A DNA stretch of 64,000 bases from Xanthomonas prunicola. Lineage in GTDB: Bacteria > Pseudomonadota > Gammaproteobacteria > Xanthomonadales > Xanthomonadaceae. Shown one piece after another: positions 54,762-63,388 of this stretch (the first letter of the stretch is position 1; the number at the start of each line of letters is the position of its first letter). Made by a program: the position numbers and the translations under genes. The notes under the pieces are model-generated. The model did not search any database. It was not told the DNA's origin and saw only the letters and a program-made list of their open reading frames with translations. Where the stretch lies: positions 124,001 through 188,000 of the forward strand of contig NZ_PHKV01000004.1 in NCBI RefSeq assembly GCF_002846205.1. Direction: 5' to 3'.

Positions 54762-56441
54762 ATGACGCAAGGGTCCACCGTGGCGACAGCCAGTGGCGTA
54801 CACGCCGGTCTGCTGTCCAAGGAGCGCATCGTTGCGCGTCCGGGGTTCAATCGTTGGTTGGTACCGCCGGCAGCATTGGCGATCCACCTGTGCATCGGCA
54901 TGGCCTACGGCTTCAGCGTGTTCTGGCTGCCGTTGTCCAAGGCACTGGGCATCACTGAGTCGATTGCGTGCCCGGCCGATATGGGCCTGTTCGCGCGCAT
55001 GGTGGCCACCACCTGCGACTGGAAGATCAGCGAATTGCAGTGGATGTACACGCTGTTCTTCGTGTTGCTGGGCTGCTCGGCAGCGATCTGGGGCGGTTGG
55101 TTGGAACGTGCCGGCCCGCGCAAGGCCGGTGTGGTCTCGGCGCTGTGCTGGTGCGGCGGCCTGGTGATTTCTGCAGCCGGTATCCATTTCCATCAGATCT
55201 GGATGCTGTGGCTGGGCTCGGGCGTGATCGGCGGTATCGGTCTGGGTCTGGGCTACATCTCGCCGGTGTCGACCCTGATCAAATGGTTCCCGGACCGTCG
55301 CGGCATGGCGACCGGCATGGCGATCATGGGTTTCGGCGGCGGTGCGATGATCGGCAGCCCGTTGGCCGATGCGCTGATGCGCCATTTCGCCACCCCCACC
55401 TCGGTGGGCGTGATGGAAACCTTCCTGGTGATGGCGGCGCTGTACTTCGTCTTCATGATGGCCGGTGCGTTTGGTTACCGCGTGCCGCCCAGCGGCTGGA
55501 CCCCGGCCGGCTGGACCGCACCGGTGGCCAGCAGCAATGCCATGATCACCGCCAACCACGTGCACGTGAAAAAAGTCTGGGGCATTCCCCAGTTCTGGTT
55601 GCTGTGGGGCGTGCTGTGCCTGAACGTCTCGGCCGGTATCGGCGTGATCGGCATGTCCTCGCCGATGCTGCAGGAAGTGTTCGGCGGCCGTCTGATCGGC
55701 GTGGATGTGGGCTTCGGTAGCCTGGACCCGACTCAGCTGGCCAGCATCGCGGCCATCGCGGCCGGCTTCACCGGTCTGCTCAGCCTGTTCAACATCGGTG
55801 GCCGGTTCTTCTGGGCCAGCATGTCCGACAAGCTCGGCCGCAAGAACACCTACACGCTGTTCTTCGTGCTGGGTATCTGCCTGTATGCAGCGGCCCCGTC
55901 GGCTGGCGGCATTGGCGGCATTGCGCTGTTCGCAGGCATCTTCTGCATCATCCTGTCGATGTACGGCGGCGGCTTCGCCACCATTCCGGCGTATCTGGCC
56001 GACTTGTTCGGCACCCAGATGGTCGGCGCCATCCACGGCCGTCTGCTGACTGCCTGGGCCACCGCCGGCATCCTCGGTCCGGTGGTGGTGGGTTACATGC
56101 GTGAATATCAGTTGGCCCACGGCAGCCCGCCGTCACAGGTCTACAACACCACCATGTACATCCTCGCTGGCATGCTTGTGCTCGGCCTGATCTGCAATCT
56201 GTTGGTACGCCCGGTGGCCGCGCGTCACTTCATGACGCCCGACGAACTGGCGCGCGAAAAGCAACTGGCGCACGAGAAGGTAGACCGCACCGGGCACGGC
56301 GTGATCCCGCCGGAGCAGTTGGCGCGTATCGGTCATGGCGGAAACCCGGCACTGGTCGCGTTTGCCTGGTTGGCGGTGGGCATCCCGATGCTGTTCGGTA
56401 TTTGGGTCACGCTGCAAAAAGCCTTCGTGCTGTTCCATTGA
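54762..56441 (+). CDS. OFA-family MFS transporter (oxalate/formate antiporter-like)
   Basis: A 559-residue major facilitator. It has NRWLVPPAALAIHLCIGMAY and GFSVFWLPLSKALG at the N-terminus, ERAGPRKAGVVSALCWCGG (loop 2-3), and GGIGLGLGYISPVSTLIKWF then PDRRGMATGMAIMGFGGGAM. The latter is the OFA hallmark seen in OxlT and YhjX-like proteins. An extra C-terminal pair of helices follows a soluble loop (LAREKQLAHEKVDRTGHGVI). ATG 54762 is taken for its spacing to GGGGGA; ATG 54756 is possible. fdhD begins 6 bp downstream, and an FdhF-like enzyme comes next. Transport of formate, oxalate or a related carboxylate is therefore a reasonable inference. Confidence 0.88.
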   Translation: MTQGSTVATASGVHAGLLSKERIVARPGFNRWLVPPAALAIHLCIGMAYGFSVFWLPLSKALGITESIACPADMGLFARMVATTCDWKISELQWMYTLFFVLLGCSAAIWGGWLERAGPRKAGVVSALCWCGGLVISAAGIHFHQIWMLWLGSGVIGGIGLGLGYISPVSTLIKWFPDRRGMATGMAIMGFGGGAMIGSPLADALMRHFATPTSVGVMETFLVMAALYFVFMMAGAFGYRVPPSGWTPAGWTAPVASSNAMITANHVHVKKVWGIPQFWLLWGVLCLNVSAGIGVIGMSSPMLQEVFGGRLIGVDVGFGSLDPTQLASIAAIAAGFTGLLSLFNIGGRFFWASMSDKLGRKNTYTLFFVLGICLYAAAPSAGGIGGIALFAGIFCIILSMYGGGFATIPAYLADLFGTQMVGAIHGRLLTAWATAGILGPVVVGYMREYQLAHGSPPSQVYNTTMYILAGMLVLGLICNLLVRPVAARHFMTPDELAREKQLAHEKVDRTGHGVIPPEQLARIGHGGNPALVAFAWLAVGIPMLFGIWVTLQKAFVLFH

Positions 56442-56447
56442 GATGAG

Positions 56448-57293
56448 ATGACCATCCCGTCTTCCCGTTCCGTGCGTCCCGGAAGTGTGGTGCGCACGGT
56501 CCGTCGCCATCGCGGCGGCCGCAGCGCCACGGTGCAGGACATGGTGGCGGCCGAAATGCCGGTCGCCTTCATCTACAACGGCGTGCCGTTCGCGGTGATG
56601 ATGGCCACGCCGGAGGACCTGGAAGATTTCGCACTGGGGTTCTCGTTGAGCGAAGGCATCGTCGATCACGCGCAGGACCTGCGCGTGATCGCGGTGGAGA
56701 CGTTTCTGGAAGGCGCTTCGCTACAGATCGAAATCCCCCCCGAACGAGCCGCGGCGTTGGATCAGCGGCGACGCAATCTGGACGGCCGCAGCGGCTGCGG
56801 GGTGTGCGGCAACGAATCCATCGAAGCGGTGCTGCGTGTGCCGCCGGTGCTGAACTCGTCCTTGCAGATCGACGTGGATGCCTTGGCGCATGCCTTGGAC
56901 GCGCTGCACGCACGGCAGCCCATCGCTGCGCAAACCGGTGCCGTGCATGCGGCCGGTTGGGCCGACGCGCAGGGCGATGTGCAACTGGTCCGTGAAGACG
57001 TGGGCCGGCATAACGCGCTGGATAAATTGATCGGTGCATTGGCGCGTGCGCGCATCGATGCATCGCGCGGGTTTGCGGTGGTCACCAGCCGCGCCAGTTA
57101 CGAAATGGCCATGAAAGCCGCGCAGGCCCGAATTCCGCTGCTCGCAGCGATTTCAGCACCTACCGCGCTGGCGATCAGCCTGGCCGATAGTGCGGGACTG
57201 ACCCTGATCGGGTTTGCCCGCAATCACGATTGTGTTGTTTACAGCCATCCGCAACGCCTGGATCTGGGTGTTGCCGTGGGAGAACCCGCATGA
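56448..57293 (+). CDS. fdhD: Formate dehydrogenase accessory sulfurtransferase FdhD
   Basis: Transfers sulfur to the molybdenum cofactor of formate dehydrogenase-type enzymes, a step needed for activity. The 281-residue protein has FIYNGVPFAVMMATPEDLED and FALGFSLSEGIV near 60, and the active cysteine loop GRSGCGVCGNESIEAVLR near 115. GAVHAAGWADAQGDVQLVRE and DVGRHNALDKLIGA follow, then VTSRASYEMAMKAAQARIPL. It starts 6 bp after the transporter stop and its own stop overlaps the start of the next gene (ATGA, 57290-57293). The partner is thus the enzyme immediately downstream. Confidence 0.95.
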   Translation: MTIPSSRSVRPGSVVRTVRRHRGGRSATVQDMVAAEMPVAFIYNGVPFAVMMATPEDLEDFALGFSLSEGIVDHAQDLRVIAVETFLEGASLQIEIPPERAAALDQRRRNLDGRSGCGVCGNESIEAVLRVPPVLNSSLQIDVDALAHALDALHARQPIAAQTGAVHAAGWADAQGDVQLVREDVGRHNALDKLIGALARARIDASRGFAVVTSRASYEMAMKAAQARIPLLAAISAPTALAISLADSAGLTLIGFARNHDCVVYSHPQRLDLGVAVGEPA

Positions 57294-59638
57294 GCAAGAA
57301 AACCATCAAGCAGTACGACAATCCCGCGGGCGGCTGGGGCGCATTGCGCTCGGTGGCCAAGCACCTGATGGAACAGGACATCGCAGTGCAGGGCGCCAAG
57401 ACGCTGCTGCACGCCAACCAGCCGGACGGCTTCGACTGCCCCGGGTGTGCATGGCCCGATCGCGACCACACGTCCACGTTCGAATTCTGCGAAAACGGCG
57501 CCAAGGCCGTGGCGGCCGAGTCCACCGCGCGCCGCGCCGGGCCGGAACTGTTCGCCTCGCACAGCGTGAGCGTGTTGTCGCAGTACAGCGATTACTGGCT
57601 GGAAGGGCAGGGCCGCCTGACCCATCCGATGCGCTACGACGCCGCCACCGATCACTATGTGCCGGTGAGCTGGGACGATGCATTCACGCAGATCGCTGGG
57701 CATCTCAATGGTCTGGCAACGCCGGATGAGGCGATTTTCTACACCTCCGGACGCACCAGCAACGAGGCCGCATTTCTCTATCAGTTGTTCGTGCGCGAGT
57801 TCGGTACCAACAACTTCCCGGATTGCTCCAACATGTGCCACGAGCCCTCCGGCACCGCGCTGCGTTCGCAGATCGGCGTGGGCAAGGGCACGGTGTCGCT
57901 GCACGATTTCGAGCTCGCCGACGCCATCTTCATCTTCGGGCAGAACCCGGGCACCAATCACCCGCGCATGCTCGGTGAGCTGCGTCAGGCCTCCAAGCGC
58001 GGTGCGGCGATTGCGGCATTCAACCCGCTGCGCGAGCGCGGGCTGGAAAAGTTTGCCGACCCGCAAGACAAGCTGGAGATGCTGCACAACGGCTCCACGC
58101 GCATTGCCTCGGATTATTTTCAGCTCAAGATCGGCGGCGACCTGGCCGCAGTGAAGGGCATCATCAAGCATGTGCTGGAGCGCGATGCGCAGGCCCAGCG
58201 CGACGGCACGCCGCGTCTGCTGGATCTGGATTTCATCGCCGAGCACACCGCCAATTTCGAAGCCTTCGCTGCCGATGTGCATGCGGAAGGCTGGGACACG
58301 ATTGTCGAAGAGTCCGGTCTGGACGAAGCGGCGCTGCGCAAGGCCGGCGAGATTTATCTCAATGCCGAGCGTGTGATTGCCTGCTGGGGCATGGGCATCA
58401 CCCAGCACAAGCATTCGGTGGCGACCATCCACATGATCACCAATCTGCTGCTGCTGCGCGGCAACCTGGGCCGGCCCGGCGCGGGCGTGTGCCCGGTGCG
58501 CGGGCACAGCAACGTGCAGGGCGACCGCACGATGATGATCTATGAAAAGCCGCCGGCCGCATTCCTGGACAAGCTGCAGTCGGTGTTCGGTTTCGCGCCG
58601 CCACGCGCAGACGGTTTCGATACCGTCGGTGCGATCGAGGCGATGCTGGATGGGCGCGGCAAGGTGTTCTTCGCGATGGGCGGCAATTTTGCCGCTGCCA
58701 CGCCGGATACCGATGCCACGCATCCCGCGCTGCGTAACTGCGAGCTCACCGTGCATGTCACCACCAAGCTCAATCGCAGCCATCTGGTGCATGGGCGTGA
58801 TGCGTTGATCCTGCCCTGCCTGGGGCGCACCGAGATCGATATCCAGGATGCCGGCTCGCAAGGCGTGACGGTGGAAGATTCGATGAGCATGGTGCACCTG
58901 TCGGCCGGTATCAATCCGCCGGCTTCGCCGGAGCTGCTGTCCGAACCGGCGATCGTGGCGCGCATGGCGGAAGCCACGCTGGGCGCGCGCAGTGCGATCC
59001 GCTGGCGTTGGTTGGTGGGCGATTACGACCGCGTGCGCGATCTGATTGCGCAGGTCTTCCCGGATTTTGCCGGCTTCAATGAGCGCGTGCGTACGCCAGG
59101 TGGATTCCGTTTGTCGAACACCGCGCGTGATCGCCAGTGGGTGACGCCGGAACAACGTGCGGTATTCAAGCCGCATGCGGTGCCCACCGATAATCCGATC
59201 CATCGCGCGCGTCGCAGCCACACCGAGCAGATTGTGTTTACGCTTGCCACCACGCGTTCGCACGATCAATACAACACCACCATCTACGGCTTGGACGACC
59301 GCTATCGCGGCGTGTTCGGCGAGCGCCGTGTGCTGTTTATCAATGGCGCGGATATCGCGGCGTTGAACATGAAGGCAGGCGATTGGGTGGATCTGGAAAG
59401 CCTGTGCGAAGACGGCGTGCATCGCGAGGCGCGGCGTTTCCTGCTGGTTGACTACAACATTCCGCGTGGCTGCCTGGCTGCCTATTACCCGGAAACCAAC
59501 GCGCTGGTGCCGTTGTCCAGCTTCGCTGACGAAGCGCGTACGCCGACCTCCAAGTCGATTCCGGTGATCGTGCTACCGCACCGTGCAGAGGCCGCCGATG
59601 CTGCACCGCGCGACATCGGAGCGGTGCTTGTCCGCTGA
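57290..59638 (+). CDS. FdhF/YdeP-like molybdopterin oxidoreductase
   Basis: A 782-residue molybdenum bis-MGD enzyme. The N-terminus starts KQYDNPAGGWGALRSVAKHL and carries GFDCPGCAWPDRDHTSTFEF then CENGAKAV, whose cysteines suit an Fe-S site. The catalytic region has IFYTSGRTSNEAAFLYQLFV and CSNMCHEPSGTALRSQIGVG. The cysteine there (TGC codon, not a TGA selenocysteine) is near the metal-ligand position. GQNPGTNHPRMLGELRQASK is near 220, VCPVRGHSNVQGDRTMMIYE near 400, and the MGD-binding C-terminal domain begins near 660. This is the YdeP/FdhF-related alpha-subunit family, whose substrate is uncertain; formate is suggested by the coupled fdhD and transporter. ATG 57290 overlaps the fdhD stop. 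Confidence 0.9.
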   Translation: MSKKTIKQYDNPAGGWGALRSVAKHLMEQDIAVQGAKTLLHANQPDGFDCPGCAWPDRDHTSTFEFCENGAKAVAAESTARRAGPELFASHSVSVLSQYSDYWLEGQGRLTHPMRYDAATDHYVPVSWDDAFTQIAGHLNGLATPDEAIFYTSGRTSNEAAFLYQLFVREFGTNNFPDCSNMCHEPSGTALRSQIGVGKGTVSLHDFELADAIFIFGQNPGTNHPRMLGELRQASKRGAAIAAFNPLRERGLEKFADPQDKLEMLHNGSTRIASDYFQLKIGGDLAAVKGIIKHVLERDAQAQRDGTPRLLDLDFIAEHTANFEAFAADVHAEGWDTIVEESGLDEAALRKAGEIYLNAERVIACWGMGITQHKHSVATIHMITNLLLLRGNLGRPGAGVCPVRGHSNVQGDRTMMIYEKPPAAFLDKLQSVFGFAPPRADGFDTVGAIEAMLDGRGKVFFAMGGNFAAATPDTDATHPALRNCELTVHVTTKLNRSHLVHGRDALILPCLGRTEIDIQDAGSQGVTVEDSMSMVHLSAGINPPASPELLSEPAIVARMAEATLGARSAIRWRWLVGDYDRVRDLIAQVFPDFAGFNERVRTPGGFRLSNTARDRQWVTPEQRAVFKPHAVPTDNPIHRARRSHTEQIVFTLATTRSHDQYNTTIYGLDDRYRGVFGERRVLFINGADIAALNMKAGDWVDLESLCEDGVHREARRFLLVDYNIPRGCLAAYYPETNALVPLSSFADEARTPTSKSIPVIVLPHRAEAADAAPRDIGAVLVR

Positions 59639-59906
59639 TCCGCAGCTCACCGCGCAGCTGTTGCATGTGCTTGCCGACGCGCCCGATGGCGTGTCGCTGG
59701 CACGGCTATGCAAGCACCTTGGCGTGCGCATGAGCGTGTTGCTGCGCACGCTCGCCTGGTTGGGAACCGCAAACCTCGACGGTCAACCCGGCCCGGATTG
59801 GGTCCGCGTGGAAGACCGCGGCGAGCGGCAATTCGCGCTCCTCACCTCTGCTGGTTTGGCGGAGCAGGCGCAGCGTTTGACGGCGCAAGCGTCGCAGAGC
59901 GATTGA
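59598..59906 (+). CDS. Small winged-helix-like protein at the end of the fdh operon
   Basis: A 102-residue product from ATG 59598, overlapping the end of the molybdoenzyme gene by 41 bp in another frame. QLLHVLADAPDGVSLARLCK then HLGVRMSVLLRTLAWLG looks like a winged-helix DNA-binding fold (residues ~20-57). After it comes PDWVRVEDRGERQFALLTSA, a wing-like strand pair. The start is uncertain (59583 or a later codon are possible). It may regulate this operon or bind near the fdhF product. I do not recognise a named family. Confidence 0.65.
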   Translation: MLHRATSERCLSADPQLTAQLLHVLADAPDGVSLARLCKHLGVRMSVLLRTLAWLGTANLDGQPGPDWVRVEDRGERQFALLTSAGLAEQAQRLTAQASQSD

Positions 59907-60415
59907 GCGAAATTCTTGCTGCTTTGATGAAGATCTTGCGGTAGTTGCCGCTGGGGTGCACCACCTCCAGTGCGGACGAAGGTCAAAAGGCTGAGCCAGA
60001 AGTTGCGTCGCTCTAGCGCGCGGTGTCCTCACTGCTCGCGGGATACGCCGTAAATCCGTCCCTGGGGCTCGTTGGCGGCATCCATGACGCCAACGAGCCC
60101 GCAAACGGTGAGGGCACCGCACCACGAGGTGACCGGCGCTCTATAAAAGCGGCTCGTGATGCGACGGCCGTGCGGCTTCGCACTTGGGGCCCTGCAGCCA
60201 AGCCGCGCAGAGGCCCGAACTGCAGGCGTCACAGTTGACGATCGCTGGCTCGGCTTTTTAGGCACCTATACGAACATAGTGGTATCAGAGCGAAAAGACA
60301 TCGTCCCGTAGCACTGTCGGTCACGCATGTAACTTTTTGGAGGCTGGCTAGCCTGCGCAAAGCGGCGCTGCGATCTGCCAGAATCGGCCGTCTTGTTCCC
60401 GGATGCCGATCAACG
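59907..60415. repeat. Intergenic region with the second copy of a dispersed repeat
   Basis: No gene is supported over ~510 bp. From ~60018 to 60105 the sequence GCGCGCGGTGTCCTCACTGC, with ATACGCCGTAAATCCGTCC and TGGCGGCATCCATGACGCCA further on, matches the copy near 27395-27480. Both share the same order and spacing of blocks. GCTCGTTGGCG / CGCCAACGAGC (60067-60077 / 60090-60100) forms a perfect 11-bp stem. The rest, up to the transporter start, shows no clear promoter. Confidence 0.6.
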
Positions 60416-61696
60416 ATGACTGCCGCCGCGCCGCTCGCCACGCCCACCAACTCACCTGCGCGTGTGCTGTTCGCCAGCTTGATCGGCACCACCATCGAGT
60501 TCTTCGATTTCTATATCTATGCCACCGCGGCCGTGCTGGTGTTTCCGACGCTGTTCTTTCCTGCCGGCGATGGCAGTTCAGCGATGCTGCAGTCGTTGGC
60601 TACCTTCGCGGTGGCGTTTGTCGCGCGGCCGGTGGGCTCAGCGGTGTTCGGACACTTCGGCGACCGGGTCGGGCGCAAAGCCACGTTGGTGGCAGCGCTG
60701 CTGACAATGGGCCTGTCGACAGTGGCGATCGGACTGCTGCCCAGCTACGCGCAGATCGGTGTGTTTGCACCCGCATTGCTGGCGTTCTGCCGCTTTGGCC
60801 AGGGGCTGGGCCTGGGCGGCGAATGGGGTGGGGCGGTGCTGTTGGCCACCGAGAACGCGCCGCCTGGCAAGCGCGTCTGGTACGGCATGTTTCCGCAACT
60901 GGGTGCACCGCTGGGCTTTCTGTTGTCGACCGGCACCTTTCTGGGCCTGGGCGCAGTGCTGGACGATGCGCAGTTCATGCAGTGGGGCTGGCGCGTGCCG
61001 TTCCTGGCCAGCGCGTTGCTGGTACTGACAGGGTTGTGGGTGCGCTTGAGCATCACCGAGACGCCGGATTTCCAGAAGACGCTGGACCGCAAGACGCGCG
61101 TCAAGTTGCCGTTGGGCACCGTGGTCTCGCAGCATTGGCAGGCACTGATCGTCGGTACGCTGGGCGCGTTCGCCACCTTCGTGCTGTTCTATCTGATGAC
61201 GGTGTTCGCACTCGGCTACGGCACCAAGACGCTGGGCTACGACAAGGAACAATTCCTGCTGTTGCAGATGGCCAGCATCGTGTTTTTTGCGCTGGGCATT
61301 CCGCTGTCGGCCAAGTTTGGCGACCGCCACGGTGCGCCGTTGGCGATGATGCTGGCCAGCATCGCGATCGTGGCCTTCGGCTTGGCATTTGCGCCGCTGT
61401 TTCAGGCCAGCCACCCGTTACAGGTGCTGGCATTCCTGTCGCTGGGATTTTTCTTCATGGGGCTGACCTATGGCCCCTGCGGCACGCTGCTGGCCGAGTT
61501 GTATCCCACCGAGGTGCGCTACACCGGCGCATCGCTGTCGTTCAATCTGGCCAGCATTCTTGGCGCGGCGCCGGCCCCCTATGTAGCGACGCAGCTGGCG
61601 GCCAGCTACGGTGTGCAATCGGTGGGGTATTACCTGGGCGGTGCTGCGGTGCTGAGCCTGATCGCGCTAGTGGTGGCGCGACGATGGCGGCGTTGA
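60416..61696 (+). CDS. MHS-family MFS metabolite:proton symporter
   Basis: A 426-residue secondary transporter. The N-terminus LFASLIGTTIEFFDFYIYAT is the MHS signature, followed by FVARPVGSAVFGHFGDRVGR (motif A). RFGQGLGLGGEWGGAVLLAT is near 130 and FLASALLVLTGLWVRLSITE near 195. The second half carries SAKFGDRHGAPLAMMLASIA and GPCGTLLAELYPTEVRYTGA, then SLSFNLASILG. Family members import small carboxylates, proline/betaine or shikimate-like compounds; which applies here cannot be read. It starts ATG 60416, 510 bp after the fdh operon. No partner gene is adjacent. Confidence 0.92.
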   Translation: MTAAAPLATPTNSPARVLFASLIGTTIEFFDFYIYATAAVLVFPTLFFPAGDGSSAMLQSLATFAVAFVARPVGSAVFGHFGDRVGRKATLVAALLTMGLSTVAIGLLPSYAQIGVFAPALLAFCRFGQGLGLGGEWGGAVLLATENAPPGKRVWYGMFPQLGAPLGFLLSTGTFLGLGAVLDDAQFMQWGWRVPFLASALLVLTGLWVRLSITETPDFQKTLDRKTRVKLPLGTVVSQHWQALIVGTLGAFATFVLFYLMTVFALGYGTKTLGYDKEQFLLLQMASIVFFALGIPLSAKFGDRHGAPLAMMLASIAIVAFGLAFAPLFQASHPLQVLAFLSLGFFFMGLTYGPCGTLLAELYPTEVRYTGASLSFNLASILGAAPAPYVATQLAASYGVQSVGYYLGGAAVLSLIALVVARRWRR

Positions 61697-62005
61697 CCGC
61701 AGGTAACTGTGGGCACTCTATCGTGTGGATCGCGTAGCAACGCGTTGGCGCGGGATCGAGCGGGGGCGACCGCGCATCATGGTCCTATGGCAGTGCCGTG
61801 ATCATGTTCACGCAGCCTCGGTGTTGACGATCTATGACGTCTGAGATCGTCCTGCCAAACCGGCAGTGCCATCGGAACAGCTTGCCTAATGCGACGGGCA
61901 CACTGTGAACCGCACGTGTGTCGCCAGTGCGTCGATCTGCGCCAAGGCGTGTGATGAAGCGCGTCGTCTGCGGCGGCCTGCTTGGGCCTGCAGATGACGG
62001 AAGGA
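61697..62005. other. Convergent intergenic region
   Basis: About 310 bp between the transporter and the convergent diguanylate cyclase. I see no gene, no T-tract terminator and no clear repeat. CGTGATCATGTTCACG (61797-61812) is a short imperfect palindrome of unknown meaning. Confidence 0.4.
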
Positions 62006-63304
62006 TCAGCCAGCCAGACGCACTTGATTACGGCCGCCGGCCTTGGCCAGATACAGGTGCTTGTCTGCTTCGTTCAACAGGTGATGCAACGACTGGTCGC
62101 TTTCGCTGGCGATGCACACGCCGATGCTGACCGTCATGCTCAGCGTTTCCTCGCCCACGCGCACGCGCAGCGCGCTGATGCGTTCACGCAGCGTCTCGAA
62201 ATAGCTGGTTGCATTGGCCGCATCCAGGCCGGGCACCAGTAGGCAGAATTCTTCGCCGCCGAAGCGCGCCACCAGATCCTGCGGCCGTGCATGCCCGGAG
62301 ACCGAAGCGGCCACCGCACGCAGCGCCTGGTCGCCAGCTTCGTGTCCCCAGGTGTCGTTGATGTGCTTGAAGTGGTCGATATCCACCATTGCCGCGGTCA
62401 CCGTCTGGTCCTGCGACAACAGTGTCGGAATGACGCGCTGGCTTTGTTCCAGGAAGTAACGTCGGTTGGGCAAGCCGGTGAGGAAGTCGCGGGTGGCCAG
62501 ATCCTGCAGCGTGCCGATCAGTTCCAGCTGGTCCACGTTCTGCGAAACGCGGCAGAAGAATTCTTCGCGCGAAAATGGCTTGCGCAGGAAATCGTTGGCG
62601 CCGTTCTTCAAGAAGCGCGGAATCAGCGACGAATCGCTGTTACCGGAAATGCCAATCACCGCCACCTTGTCGCGCGAGCGGATCGCACGCAGCCGGCGGG
62701 TGAATTCGACGCCATCCATCCCAGGCATTTCCTGGTCGACGATGGTCAGACGAATGTCGGGGTCGCGTTCGATCGCTTCCAACCCCGCAGCGCCGTCGGC
62801 CGCCAGCACCACGCGGTAGCCGTACATCGACAGCAAGGCGCCGGCATAGGTGCGGGCCGACAGCGAATCGTCCACCACCAGCGCGGCGATGCGGCGATTG
62901 CGCTCCAGGCGCTGCACCAGCCAGGCCAGGTATTCGATGCTGCCCGGTGCGTTTTTCAGCACGTAATCGATGATCTGCTGCTGCAGCACGCGCTGGCGCA
63001 GATCTTCATCGTACACGCCGCTGACCACCACGGTGGGCAGTTTGCGCGAAAGAAAGAATTCCACAACCTTGTCGCGGTCGCCGTCGACCAGCACCAGGCC
63101 GGTCAGGACCAGGAACCAGCCGTCCTCTTCGTCGAGTACGCGCGCAGCTTCGGCCAGGGTCGAGACGACCGTGACCTGCAGTTCCACGCGTTGCTCGATG
63201 GCTTCGCGCAGCATGCTGGTGAACGTGCGCGAGTTCTCCACCAACAGCACACGCTGCGGCAGGACTGCGCTTTCACTGTTGCGATGTAGGGTACCTGGGG
63301 ACAT
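62006..63304 (-). CDS. Diguanylate cyclase with two receiver domains (REC*-REC-GGDEF)
   Basis: A 432-residue cyclic di-GMP synthase. The first receiver-like domain (~17-130, VLLVENSRTFTSMLREAI) lacks the phospho-acceptor: the expected Asp position reads FLVLTGLVLVDGD. The second receiver (~137-255) is normal, with VVDDSLSARTYAGALL, Asp in LTIVDQEMPGMDGVEF and Lys in FLRKPFSREEF. The GGDEF domain (~265-432) has TRDFLTGLPNRRYFLEQSQR, DIDHFKHINDTWGHEAGDQA and the active RFGGEEF. An RxxD inhibitory site (RPQD) lies exactly five residues before GGEEF, so product inhibition is expected. The start ATG 63304 is usual. Confidence 0.92.
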   Translation of the reverse strand: MSPGTLHRNSESAVLPQRVLLVENSRTFTSMLREAIEQRVELQVTVVSTLAEAARVLDEEDGWFLVLTGLVLVDGDRDKVVEFFLSRKLPTVVVSGVYDEDLRQRVLQQQIIDYVLKNAPGSIEYLAWLVQRLERNRRIAALVVDDSLSARTYAGALLSMYGYRVVLAADGAAGLEAIERDPDIRLTIVDQEMPGMDGVEFTRRLRAIRSRDKVAVIGISGNSDSSLIPRFLKNGANDFLRKPFSREEFFCRVSQNVDQLELIGTLQDLATRDFLTGLPNRRYFLEQSQRVIPTLLSQDQTVTAAMVDIDHFKHINDTWGHEAGDQALRAVAASVSGHARPQDLVARFGGEEFCLLVPGLDAANATSYFETLRERISALRVRVGEETLSMTVSIGVCIASESDQSLHHLLNEADKHLYLAKAGGRNQVRLAG

Positions 63305-63388
63305 CGGCTGGCCGTGTGGATCGAACCGTCAGATCAGCTAACGGCTCTGCTCGTCAAAACTTGAGCACCGCGTTCCAAAGCGCGCCGA

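Noticed and set aside
57290-59638. Selenocysteine-containing formate dehydrogenase
   Set aside because: The likely metal-ligand position is a normal Cys codon and there is no in-frame TGA.
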